Of a stretch of DNA of 22,342 bases, positions 9,811-19,659 are shown in pieces. Position 1 is the stretch's first letter. Every line of letters begins with the position of its first letter. This DNA comes from Reclinomonas americana ATCC 50394 (lineage: Eukaryota; Jakobida; Jakobea; Jakobida). The DNA lies in NCBI GenBank assembly GCA_048213135.1, contig PS015311.1, forward strand, positions 1 through 22,342. The letters are read 5' to 3'. The translations under genes and the position numbers were made by a program. The notes under the pieces were generated by a model. The model did no database searches and was not told the origin of the DNA. It was given only the letters and a program-made list of their open reading frames with translations.

Positions 9811-12260
9811 TTCAGCATGTGGCTAATGATGTTCTTGTATCGTTGCATCTGACGTCTTGCTTCGTTTTCTTTCTTTCTTTCTTGGATGCAGTCGGTGTTG
9901 GGTTCTCCATCTCGTTGAAGCACATGTCTTACTGTGTTCGTGCCTGTTCTCTTTCCCCCTTACAGGATGCACACTTCGATCATGTGACCTGTCGCACGCC
10001 ACACTCGAGGACTCGACCGTGGAGCGCTGCCAGTTGACGGGCGTCAATCTGTCGGGCACCACGCTGCTGGGCATCAAGTGGAAGGACGCACAGCTGACGG
10101 AATGCCAGTTGCAGGTCAGCTCCATGCGTGTGTCACCTCACTTGCTTGATGCGAAGTCGCTCACGCACGATGCCGACAGGATCTCATTCGCGCCGCCGGT
10201 TCGCTGGAGCACATTGCCTTCCGTGAATGTTTGCTCGACACGAAGGCCATGTCGGATGTGTCGTTCCGAGGTAATGCGCGATATCGAGAGATGAGGGTGT
10301 GAGGCTTTCTCATTGTTCTCCTTCCCCCTTTTACCCCTTCCCTTTTTCTTTCCCTATGTAAGGGGTCGACTTCACGCGCTGCCGCATCATGACCCTCCAC
10401 CGCATGCAACTCGAGCAATGCCTCTTCGAAGAGTGCGACATGAGCTCCGCCGAGATGAGCGCTCTCACCGCCGGCGGTCTCCGCTTCCACCGCTGCCAGC
10501 TGGTCAACGTGTCGGCCCGCCGCGTGTCGATCCGCGTGGGCGAAATGGTCGAGTGCGACATGTTGCGTCAGCATACACAGAGGGGAAGAGTGTTTTTTCC
10601 CAACGTGCCTAATAACACTCGTGCACGCAGCTCATCGTCCGTCTTCAACGACTCAGACCTCAGCTCCCTCAAAATGCGCAATGTCGACAGCAGCGATGTC
10701 AATTTTGTGCGCGCCAACCTCACGCAAGTTGCGAACTCCCTCTTCGTGTGTGTGTGTGTGATTCATTCCCCTCTCCTGTCTCATCCCGATTGCAGGCCAC
10801 GCTGGAGAACTGCCGCCTCTCCAACTGCAATTTCACACAGGCCATTTTCGCGCAGGCCACCATTCGCAAGTGCCACTTTCGCGGCAGCGTGTTCCGCGAC
10901 GCGTCGCTGGCGGCCGCCGAGGTGCACGAAACGTCCTTGGACAACACGCAGCTGCTGAATGCCGATGTCAAGGATGTTACGTCACGCAGTCGTGCCCATC
11001 CATGTCTCCTGACATTCACCCCGTCGCTCGCCGACAGACGGTGTTTGCCGACGTGACCCTGGTCAACGCCGAGCTCGGAAGCATGGATCTGTCGGCGCCA
11101 CGATCGTGGCGCGGCTGCGATTTGTCGAACCAGATCCTTGCGCGCGGTACCAAGCTCGAAGGCCGCGATTTTGCGCGCACCAAGCTGTGCGGCTGCGATT
11201 TGCGCGAGGTCGATTTTACAGGTGTGTCGACTTGCACAATCGCTTCACGTCGTTCATGTCTCACCCGGAGACGTGCAGGGGTGGCATCGCTGGACGGCGC
11301 CGATCTCTCGGAGAGCGATCTGCGTGGGGCCAACTTGACGAATGTCTCGCTGGCACGTGTGGAGGCTCGTGGTGCTGATTTCACCGGCGCGCAGGTGTGA
11401 TGCTGGGGGAGAGGGAAGATTGTCTGTGGGGAACAGGGGAGGAGGGCACACACCGCGATCACTGTCAGCTTCTTTCACTCTAATTTGGTCACGTTTTTTC
11501 CCAGCTCTTTGGATCTTTTCCTTTCTCTGGGCGCGCACCACGATCACCGACATCTCTCGTGCGCTTTCCTTCTTGATTACTTTTTCACTCACACAATGAC
11601 TCAGTCAGCTGTCACCAACAACTCTCTTACTCTTTTCCCTTCACTGGGCACATCGCGATCACCGATATCTCTCGTGCGCTTTCCTTCTTGATTACTTTTT
11701 CACTCACACAATGACTCAGTCAGCTGTCACCAACAACTCTCTTGCTCTTTTCTCTTCACGGTGCACTATCCTTCCAGATCATGTTTTCACTGGGCATACA
11801 TAGAGATGGCATGCAACAGCGATCATCAACAACTCTCTGTATCGCTTCCATTCATCTCGTTCCCTTTCTTCTCCGTCACTTACACACCGACAACGCTCTG
11901 CTCTATTATTTGCACTGGGCGCACACCGCGATTGCCAACAACTCTCTTGCTCTATTCCTTTCACTGGCCGCACAGAGAGACAGCATGCAACAGCGATCAC
12001 CAACAACTCTGTGTATCGCTTCCGTTCATCTCGTTCCCTATTCTACTCCGTCAATTACACCGAGTACTCACCGGTGCTCACTATTAGATCGCGCACACTT
12101 TCCTTCTTTTTGAAATCACTCATCAGCCCCTCTGTGGATCTCACACCCTCTCCCTTTTCTTCTCTCCACGCAGCACGACTGGGCCGCCTACTTCCAAAAC
12201 TCCAGCACGCTCCCCCGCGGCGCTCGCTTCCGCAACATGGTGCTCTCCGGCGTGTACTTG
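5228..12260 (+). CDS. BTB/T1-domain protein with very long pentapeptide-repeat helix (3' part in gap)
   Basis: Seventeen exons join in phase: 5228-5404, 6657-6879, 6941-7032, 7851-7982, 8048-8167, 8230-8389, 8844-8954, 9019-9144, 9215-9334, 9966-10114, 10180-10270, 10363-10561, 10631-10727, 10796-10975, 11038-11221, 11279-11394, 12174-12260. That is at least 788 residues. Residues 1-59 are Ser/Ala/Pro-rich and disordered. Residues 60-164 form a BTB/K-channel-tetramerisation (T1) domain: RLTLNVGGTVFQVSRD, LDVDPVYFRPVLHFLRTG. From about 178 onward come pentapeptide repeats with a central Leu/Phe every five residues (LTGLTLTDLDLTGG, LRGANLTNVSL), often with Cys. Known BTB-pentapeptide proteins (KCTD9, plant FIP2) act as oligomeric adaptors, some with cullin-3. 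An adaptor role here is inference. The array is much longer than I expect for KCTD9. Exon 12's donor (10562) was chosen because it preserves the five-residue register. The 17th exon may read on into the gap. Confidence 0.9.
5504..5905 (+). repeat. Duplicated unit flanking a gap inside the GA tract
   Basis: GACTGATTACAATGCATTGA followed by GAatGCAGTGACTctTTGTG occurs at about 5504-5545 and again at about 5854-5895, with few differences, each followed by (GA)n. The 169-base N run lies between, so more copies may be missing. Confidence 0.8.
5639..5807. other. Assembly gap (169 N)
   Basis: N run with (GA)n on both sides, inside intron 1 of the BTB-pentapeptide gene. Probably an unresolved microsatellite. 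Confidence 0.99.
7033..7850 (+). other. Intron 3 of the BTB-pentapeptide gene
   Basis: It opens GTGGGTAGGAGAG with about 50 purine-rich bases, and ends in about 90 bases of CCCTCC/CTTCCCC followed by CATAG. No coding potential is seen between exons 3 and 4. Confidence 0.8.
8390..8843 (+). other. Intron 6 of the BTB-pentapeptide gene
   Basis: It opens GTGAGGAGGAGGAAGAGGAGG, then becomes CTTCTT/CTCTCT-rich and ends CCTCCCCAG. No gene is seen inside. Confidence 0.85.
9335..9965 (+). repeat. Intron 9 with a tandem duplication of about 156 bp and a 20-N gap
   Basis: After (CT)n, a unit containing GACATGCATTGCTCTCCTCTCGG...CTCTTGTCACTCGTC...CTCAGTGACA occurs with its ACATGCATT at 9556 and again at 9712. 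The copies differ by substitutions and each ends in a (CT)n tract. The 20-N gap at 9452-9471 sits just upstream. Confidence 0.85.
9452..9471. other. Assembly gap (20 N)
   Basis: N run inside intron 9, at the edge of a CT-rich tract. The 20-base size is probably a placeholder. Confidence 0.99.
11395..12173 (+). repeat. Intron 16 made of decayed tandem repeats
   Basis: A unit with GATCACCGAcATCTCTCGTGCGCTTTCCTTCTTG and CACAATGACTCAGTCAGCTGTCACCAACAACTCTCTT is present twice, 115 bp apart (starts 11542 and 11657). A second unit with GCATGCAACAGCGATCAnCAACAACTCT...TCATCTCGTTCCCT starts at 11809 and 11983, 174 bp apart. CAACAACTCT recurs in all of them, suggesting a common origin. The intron opens GTGTGA (a stop if read through) and ends CCACGCAG. 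Confidence 0.85.
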
Positions 12261-12318
12261 GTCCGTGTACTCCCCCCACATCGCTGCCTGCTGAAAATCA
12301 GCCATCTCACGTGGCTCA

Positions 12319-12856
12319 NNNNNNNNNNNNNNNNNNNNNNNNNNNNNNNNNNNNNNNNNNNNNNNNNNNNNNNNNNNNNNNNNNNNNNNNNNNNNNNNNN
12401 NNNNNNNNNNNNNNNNNNNNNNNNNNNNNNNNNNNNNNNNNNNNNNNNNNNNNNNNNNNNNNNNNNNNNNNNNNNNNNNNNNNNNNNNNNNNNNNNNNNN
12501 NNNNNNNNNNNNNNNNNNNNNNNNNNNNNNNNNNNNNNNNNNNNNNNNNNNNNNNNNNNNNNNNNNNNNNNNNNNNNNNNNNNNNNNNNNNNNNNNNNNN
12601 NNNNNNNNNNNNNNNNNNNNNNNNNNNNNNNNNNNNNNNNNNNNNNNNNNNNNNNNNNNNNNNNNNNNNNNNNNNNNNNNNNNNNNNNNNNNNNNNNNNN
12701 NNNNNNNNNNNNNNNNNNNNNNNNNNNNNNNNNNNNNNNNNNNNNNNNNNNNNNNNNNNNNNNNNNNNNNNNNNNNNNNNNNNNNNNNNNNNNNNNNNNN
12801 NNNNNNNNNNNNNNNNNNNNNNNNNNNNNNNNNNNNNNNNNNNNNNNNNNNNNNNN
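12319..12856. other. Assembly gap (538 N)
   Basis: N run between the last pentapeptide exon and the proline-rich tail. Coding sequence of the BTB-pentapeptide gene is probably missing here. Confidence 0.99.
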
Positions 12857-13181
12857 TCTGCCGCCACCACCTCCGCCGCTGTCGGTCCCCACCAGCGTTG
12901 CGGCCTTCTTGCCGTCCGCGATTGCCAGCCCGCTGCCGCCGCCACCGCCGCCACTGCTCGGCGAGCTGTCCGGGGATCATGTTTCGCCGGTGCCGTTCGC
13001 CATCCCACCGCTGCCGATGGCATTCAACGAGTCACCTCCGCTGGCGCCACGGTTGATTGTGACGGGTTCGGCGCCTGCCAACCACTCGGCGCCTGCCGAC
13101 CACTCGGCGCCTGCCGACCACTCGGGCTACGATTCCGACCCGTCGTCGTACGACATGAGCAGCGTAGCCACCAATGGTTGA
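12857..13181 (+). CDS. Proline-rich C-terminal exon, probably the end of the BTB-pentapeptide gene
   Basis: An open frame leaves the gap and ends at TGA 13179-13181. It encodes about 107 residues: LPPPPPPLSVPTS, then LPPPPPPLLGEL, PLAPRLIVTG, three copies of a six-residue unit SAPA(N/D)H at 13068-13121, and GYDSDPSSYDMSS near the end. The composition indicates a disordered tail with possible SH3/WW/EVH1-type ligand motifs; that is inference from the polyproline runs. It is on the same strand as the pentapeptide gene, with only the 538-base gap between, so it most simply is that gene's last exon. Because the gap size is uncertain, the join and phase cannot be shown, and a separate small gene is possible. 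Its stop is 41 bases from the stop of the opposite-strand TPR gene. Confidence 0.7.
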
Positions 13182-13222
13182 GGAGTGGATTGAATAATAA
13201 CCCGGGTAGGTTGCTTTATATT
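13182..13222. terminator. Shared 3' intergenic region between convergent genes
   Basis: Only 41 bases separate the + strand TGA (13179-13181) from the - strand stop (TAA complement at 13223-13225). The stretch is AT-richer (GAATAATAA on +, TTTATATTTTATT just beyond). No canonical AATAAA is seen, so 3' UTRs and poly(A) sites probably overlap the neighbouring gene. Confidence 0.45.
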
Positions 13223-16156
13223 TTATTTTCCACCCATCAGCAGCTGCGTGAAACTCATCGACGACGCCGGTTCTGCTGGCTTGCTGGCTGGCTCCGCTGG
13301 CTTGCTCGCGGCCGGCGCCGCTGCTGCTGCCTTGGCTGGTGAGTCGCTGGCCTCTGAGCGCTTCATGTGCTTGCGCAGACGACTGATTCGATCGGCGACC
13401 TCCACAGTCTCGGGATCCTGCGCGCCGACCACCGATCTGGACACACACATTTCACGTCAGTTACTCTCGTTCCATTTCGTTTTTCTTTGTTTGTGTCACG
13501 CAACAGCAAGATCGAGTGCGCCTGCTCGAAGAACTGCAACGCCTTCTTGCGGTCGTCGGCCATCACCAGCGTGTGGCCAATGATTATGGCAGTGCGCGCA
13601 CACGGTACCGTATTTGCGCCATGCAGAGCCTCTTGCCCGGCCAGCACCTGCTCAAGGACCGCGACAGCCTCGGCGTAGTCACCGGCGGCGCACAAGGCAC
13701 GGCTGAGGTGCTCCTCCATTTCGCATATCTGTGGAGGGCGCCGGTGAGTGTTTCTACAAGACGGATGGAGGAACCGCGCGTGTGGTACGAAACTCTGGCC
13801 TTGTCGCCGCCAAAATGCGTCTTTTGCAGCTCAATCACACGCCGCATTTGCGTGGCCGCCACACGCGGTTGCTGATTCTTGGCGAGCAGTGCCAGCGCCA
13901 GTTCGAAGCGCACCGAGATCTCTGCAGACACAAGCGGTGAGTCCGCTTGCCTGAGTGCCACGATGTTAAGTACGTTCTCACCAGTCCACGGATCCAGTCC
14001 CTCAGCCTCGCTTCCCATGCGATCCACCGTGTCGACGGCTCGCTGATACATTTCCAGCATGTGCGCCTGGTCCAGTCGGTGCCGGTAAATGGCGGCCATC
14101 TCCACATACACTTGCACCATTTCCGGGTGGATCATGCCGCCGAGACGCTCACGAATCTCCCAAGCCTGCACGAGGGGTGAGTGAGCAGGTGGAGACAGCT
14201 TGTCACTCCTCTTATGTTAACACACCTTTGCGAATGCCGCCAAGGCCTCCTCGTATCGCGTCATGTGCGCTAGAATGCGTCCGAGTGCCACATGCAGCGG
14301 AACCATGGACATGCGTGTGGGATCACCGTGTTTGAGGGCATCGCGCAGCAACGCCTCCGCCACGTCCAGTTTGCCGGAGGAGGCACGAGCCAGGGCCAGA
14401 GTCAGAACCAGGCATTGCTGGAGTTCGGCGGCCTCGGTCGCGTACGAGGGATTTCCGCGGAGCATGTCGACAAACTGCGAAGAGGAGGAGGTCAGCAGCA
14501 GTTTGTTTCGTCTCTCGTTTCCTCACGCTCTTACCTTTAGCGCTCGCTTCAGCAACCGCACGCTGCCCTTGGTGTTCTGCATCATGGCATAGGTTCCGGC
14601 CAGGTCCCACATGCTGTGTACGTGCTCCACACTGCCAGTGCCGAATACCAGTCGACTCAGCGCCATTTTCTCCAGTTTCAGGCGGCACACCTACAGGTAG
14701 CACCCCTTTGTTCAGTCATTCATGCTCACCACGCGCCTTTGCCACCACCACCACCACCACTCACCGATTCAATGTCCTCTGGTCTGCCATCCAGCGCCGC
14801 ACGCACCTCCACCAGGCGGTGCACGGGCGGGCGCAGAGTGGGATCGTCGGGCGGTGGGTCGTAGACTTGACGAGCATGCAGTGCACGTGAGCGTTGGGTC
14901 TGCGACGCAGATCGCCGGGTGTTGGCGGCCTTGCGTGCCGCTGGACGACCACGCCGACTGGCACTTCCGGGAGTGGCCGATGCCGCAGCAGCCGCGGCTG
15001 TCGCTGCTGAGCGCACAGGCGTCGTGGCGCCGTCTGAGTCGGAGTCGTCATCCTCGTCACTGGACCATCCGGACTCGGCCAGCACTCGCAAGCCACCACT
15101 GGCCGCTGCCGAAGCCGGTCTGTCGCGCTGTGCACGCAAGCGGTGCACGAGGTCGTCGAATGTGTTGAGCTCGCTCTCCAGCCGCCTCTGCAAGTCGCTC
15201 TTTGCCCTGCACAGTCGCGGTGAGGAAGTGAAGAGAAAGATTGACTCTTCTCCCCCTCTCACGCTCTCTCACCTGGTCCTGAACGCGCCCGTGCTACTGG
15301 TGCTGTTGTCAAAGGTGGACGACGTGTCCATGGCCGAGAGCGGACGCAGCCGCCGCTTCTGCAGCGGCGTGACCTTGTCCTTGGGCACGTACGTGGTGGT
15401 CATGGTAGCCGGATTGTACAACGCCATCATCTCCGACTTGCGCTGCCGCTCGGCCATCACAAACCGCCGATTGCGCTCCGCCGCCGAGTCCGTAAAGCGC
15501 GCCAGCGCCTTTCGCGCGGCCGCCTCGTGCAAGTACACCAACTTGTCGAGCTCGGCGTTGTACTGCCCAAACAGCCGCCGCATCATCGAATTCAACTCGC
15601 TCAACTGCAACGTCGTCTCCTCCATCTCCACCAAGTCGCTATGCGCGCCACCGCCACCACCTTCGCCTCCGCCACTTCGCAACGTCGACTGAAACGTAAT
15701 CGTGTGCGAGTACGACGACAGCCGCCGTGACGCATTCGTCGGACTCACCGACCGCGGTCGCGACTTGGACGACGCCGGTCGCACGGGAGGCGCACTCACC
15801 GGACGCGTGGGCTCGCGCGAAACCGACCGCCGCGTGGTCGCACTCTGCGGCTTGACCGCCGGACTCCGGACACGCGCCCCATTCACCACCACGCGATTCT
15901 CCACCGCAGCGGCCACTGGCGCCGCCGACTGCTGCTGCGACACTGACTGCTGCTGCTGCTGTTGCTGCTGCTCTGGGACAGAAATGGCGACCTTGTGCGG
16001 TAACGCCTCTCGCGCTGACTCATGCTTTTTCTCCTCCACGGCTGCTGCTGCTGCTTCTGCTGCTGGAGTCGACGCAGCCTCTTCGTTCACCACAGGCTGC
16101 TCCACTTCCTCCGTTGCTGCTGTCGGCGCAACTGCCTCCTCCGAGTGCGTTTCCAT
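13223..16156 (-). CDS. TTC23-like tetratricopeptide-repeat protein with disordered polyQ N-terminus
   Basis: Eight exons on the minus strand join in phase: 16156-15273, 15206-14765, 14690-14535, 14474-14226, 14165-13982, 13921-13794, 13728-13505, 13436-13223 (TAA). They encode 826 residues. Residues 1-160 are low complexity (METHSEEAVAP, poly-Ala, Q63-Q70) and residues 160-440 are basic and partly helical with acidic patches (SSDEDDDSDSDG). From about 443 the sequence is helical repeats: ALSRLVFGTGSVEHVHSMWD, HVALGRILAHMTRYEEALAA, CAAGDYAEAVAVLEQVLAGQ. The tail is SKPAEPASKPAEPASSM and FTQLLMGGK. Arrangement and the L.R..FG....H....DLAG.Y motif resemble TTC23, a ciliary-base protein linked to the EVC zone in animals. 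Family placement is moderate; a ciliary role is inference. The start is the ATG at 16156; an in-frame upstream ATG at 16279 would add residues encoded in GT/GA-repeat flank. Confidence 0.88.
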
Positions 16157-16376
16157 TTGTAAACACAGTGAGGAAACTGCATGGACAGATCGCGCATGAG
16201 TCATTGCATTGATTGTCACGGGCGAGTCGCGTGTGTGCGCAAACACAGTCGGCCTTGCATCGGTGAGTGTGTCTCTCACACAACGCTCTCAGTGTGTGTG
16301 AGTGTGAGAGAGAGAGAGTGAGTGAGAGAGTGAGAGAGTGTGTGTGTGTTTGTGCAGTGTTTTGTGCAGTGTGTGT

Positions 16377-16456
<80 letters not shown>

Positions 16457-16571
16457 AAAAAACAGGTGACTGATTGTCATGAAAGTGCCATTTGTGAAAG
16501 TGCAAGACAAGTGCGACTCGCCCTTGGTGACTGTGAGCTTGTTGCAGTTTGCCTCATTATCCTCCTCCTCG
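16157..16571. promoter_or_regulatory. Divergent intergenic region (likely bidirectional promoter)
   Basis: About 415 bases lie between the start codons of the minus-strand TPR gene and the plus-strand chimeric gene. It must hold both promoters and 5' UTRs. It contains (GT)n/(GA)n at about 16296-16453. The 3' part (16479-16571) is open and in frame with the chimeric gene, so that gene's start might be 16479. No TATA box or other named motif was recognised. Confidence 0.5.
16296..16453. repeat. Compound (GT)n-(GA)n microsatellite
   Basis: GTGTGTGAGTGTGAGAGAG units, then (GT)n around 16372-16409 and an uninterrupted (GA)n from about 16408 to 16453. It lies between divergent genes. Confidence 0.9.
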
Positions 16572-16843
16572 ATGTTCTCTGGTGGAGATGACGACATGCA
16601 AGCGAGCTTCTTTAGTGATGGATTGATGATGGAGACGCCGACGCCTTCGGTGCCTCCGGTGCATCATCATCATCAGCCTCCGCCTCCGCCTGTGCCTCCG
16701 CCTCCGGTGTCTTCTTTGGGGATTGGAATGGGAATTGGAGGAGGAGGAGGGCAGCAGCGAGGGGCGCCCTTGTTGCTGGGAATGCGGGACTTTTCTGCGG
16801 AGAGTGCGTCGCAGGGAGGGAGGAGAGAGAAGTGAGAGGGAGG

Positions 16844-16896
<53 letters not shown>

Positions 16897-19623
16897 GACG
16901 ACGACGACGACGAANNNNNNNNNNNNNNNNNNNNNNNNNNNNNNNNNNNNNNNNNNNNNNNNNNNNNNNNNNNNNNNNNNNNNNNNNNNNNNNNNNNNNN
17001 NNNNNNNNNNNNNNNNNNNNNNNNNNNNNNNNNNNNNNNNNNNNNNNNNNNNNNNNNNNNNNNNNNNNNNNNNNNNNNNNNNNNNNNNNNNNNNNNNNNN
17101 NNNNNNNNNNNNNNNNNNNNNNNNNNNNNNNNNNNNNNNNNNNNNNNNNNNNNNNNNNNNNNNNNNNNNNNNNNNNNNNNNNNNNNNNNNNNNNNNNNNN
17201 NNNNNNNNNNNNNNNNNNNNNNNNNNNNNNNNNNNNNNNNNNCCCCTTCGTCCTCCCCCCACTCCGTCTTCCCCCACTCGTCTCCCCGCCCCCTTCCCCT
17301 CCCCCTTCTCACCCACTTCCCCCTCCTGCAGACCCCCACGCCGCTCGCAACACTCCCATGCCCACCAAACCCGTGACGGCGGCGCTGAGCGACGACGAGG
17401 TGCTGAGCATGACGACGGCGTCGGATCGCTCACCATTCAGTGCACACGGCTCCTCGGCTGGCTCGTCGCCGTCTGCACCACCGTCGCGACCACCGCCTTC
17501 AGCTCTCCACCTGCAGCACCGTCCGCCACCGCTGGCCGCCGCATCGCACCTCGAGTTTGATGCGCATGGATTCGTGGCATCGCCCGGCGCCATGCAGTTT
17601 TCGCACGACTCGCTGTTCGCGGAGACGCCGTCGGTGATTGGCGACGGCTCGCTGCCGCCGTTCTTGCATCAGCGCAGCTCGGACTTCACGCCGCCCGCTC
17701 TGGTCCTGCAGCCACCAGCGCCGCAAGCGCCAGCGCCGCAGCAGCAGCACCCACCACCACCACCGCCACCACCGCCGCCACCACCTGCGGCTGCCGCGAC
17801 TGCTCACGTGCATCTCTCGCACCACCTGTCGGCAAACTACGTCGGAGCGTCGATGCCTCTCTCACTGCCGCTGGTCTCACTGCCGCCGCCGCCATCACTG
17901 CCGTCTCTGGTGCCGTTGAGAAGCGCAGCCGCCGCACCCCCGCCGTCGTCTTCGTCCTCCTCCTCCTCAGCAGCAGCACCACCGCCCATTTCCGTGCCTG
18001 TCAAGATTGAGGGCCGACACGGCAGCGGCGGAGCGCACTGGTCGTCGGACTCACTGGCCTCCTCTGCCGGCGCACCGGTCACGCACAGCTCCACCAGTGG
18101 AGCCTTCACGTTTGTTGTCGACAATGGAGTGTGGCTGGAGAGCGAGAGCGTGTGGCGGATGGAGTGGACTCGAGCCAACAAGTTCCTTTCGCCGGCGGAG
18201 GTGGTGTTGCAAGCGGCTCACCCCGGCGGCGTGCGTCATGTGGGTCCAGTGGAGGTCGCCGCGCTCGTGGTGCACCAGCATCCGGGATCACAGCGCGACT
18301 ACACGGCCACCGTGGCCACACAACCTTGTCTCGACGACAATGGAGCGTGGCATTTTACGGTGCGATGGGAGGAGGAGTTGACAAGGGGAGGGGAGGGCTC
18401 AGGGGAAGGGAGGCAAGGGGAAGGGAGGAGAAGAGCGAGCAGAGGCAAGTCTGCAGAGATGAGCGAGCAGAGATGAGCAAGCAGAGACAAGCGAGCAGAG
18501 ACGAACGTACAGAGATGGGCGGCCAGAGACGAGCGACCTGAGATGAGTGGGGCGTGCAAAGATGAGCTGATCACAGATGAGTGGGGCAGAGATGAGTGAC
18601 CAGAGATGAGTGGGGCGTGCAAAGATGAGCGAGCTGAGATGTGTGGAGAGAGATGAGTTGACAGCAGATGCGCTGGACGAAGATGAGTGAGGCAGCGAGA
18701 TGAGCTGGACAGAAATGAGCGAGCACAGACGAGTGGAGCAGCACATCCTTCCCTTCTTAGGCCGCTGCTCACCGTGTCACGCACTCGCACGCAGGTCAAT
18801 ATCGCGCGCACCAGCAACTCGGCTCGTGTGCGCGACAACTTTCGCGATCTCCTCACACTGCGATTCTCGTACACCATGGCTGACGGCAGCAGCGGCGTCG
18901 ACACCCTCTCCTTCCACTTTATCGTCTACTCGCACTCGTCGTTTGGTGGTGGTGCGCTGGGCGCCGGGCGCGCCAACCGCAAGCGTGGCCGCACCGCCGC
19001 CGACCCGATGGACAGCGAGGATACCGAGCGGTCGTCGTCGCCACAGCGCAAGGCCCAGAAGACTGCACCGAGTCGCACCGGCCCGCCTCGTGCTCTATCG
19101 CTCAAGGTCCCACCACCGCTGCTGATGCCCACGATTGACGCTGCGGTGGCAGATGGACGTGCACCGTCGCCCTCTAATTTTGTTGCGTCTCCCCCTCTCG
19201 CACTCCTTCTTCTTCTTCCCTTATAGCTCACTTGGGCATGACCCCGCAGATTTCGACCGACCGTGTGATGCATGGCAATCGGCTGCTGCGCGAGGTGATT
19301 GACGAGTTGCGGGAGAGGGTCGGCCTGACGAACGCACCACCACCCTCCACGCCAATCCCCATTATGGTGCCGGCCAACGGATTCTCGGACTTTGCCGAGT
19401 TCCACCGTGCGGAGCCGCCGGTGGAGCCAGGCGACGTGGTCGGCATGTACGAGATGGGTCTGGTGCGCCGTGACACATCGTTGCCGGGCCTGGTGTGCAC
19501 GGCCGTCGTGTCGTGCCACCCGATTCCCAACATTATGGGCAGTGGCTACATTGCGCGCGACGACCCCGTGCACAAGGTGGCGATTGCGTACTCGGGACAG
19601 GTGAGCAGGCGGGTGAAGGGTAT

Positions 19624-19659
<36 letters not shown>

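Larger units (their letters stand above)
16804..17331 (+). other. Intron 1 of the chimeric gene, containing a gap
   Basis: It opens GTGCGTCGCAGGGAGGGAGG, continues as (GA)n to about 16894 and (GAC)n to 16913, then 328 N, then about 80 pyrimidine-rich bases ending CTCCTGCAG. An unseen exon could lie in the gap. Confidence 0.75.

Noticed and set aside
11542-12060. Repeat cluster considered as a CRISPR-like array
   Set aside because: The genome is eukaryotic, units are long and diverged with no constant repeat/variable spacer pattern, and the region fits an intron.
15269-16279. Upstream ATG at 16279 as the start of the TPR gene
   Set aside because: In frame and open, but the extra residues come from GT/GA-repeat flank; the ATG at 16156 is followed at once by protein-like sequence. 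It remains possible.
18360-18476. Extension of the exon of the chimeric gene to the TGA at 18476
   Set aside because: The extra residues translate GGGAGG-type intron sequence; splicing at 18359 joins in phase to the exon at 18795.
19159-19226. Reading through to the TAG at 19224-19226 as a gene end
   Set aside because: The last codons (LLLLLPL) are the CT tract before an acceptor; a phase-1 splice from 19158 to 19227 keeps the frame. This is the least certain join of that gene.
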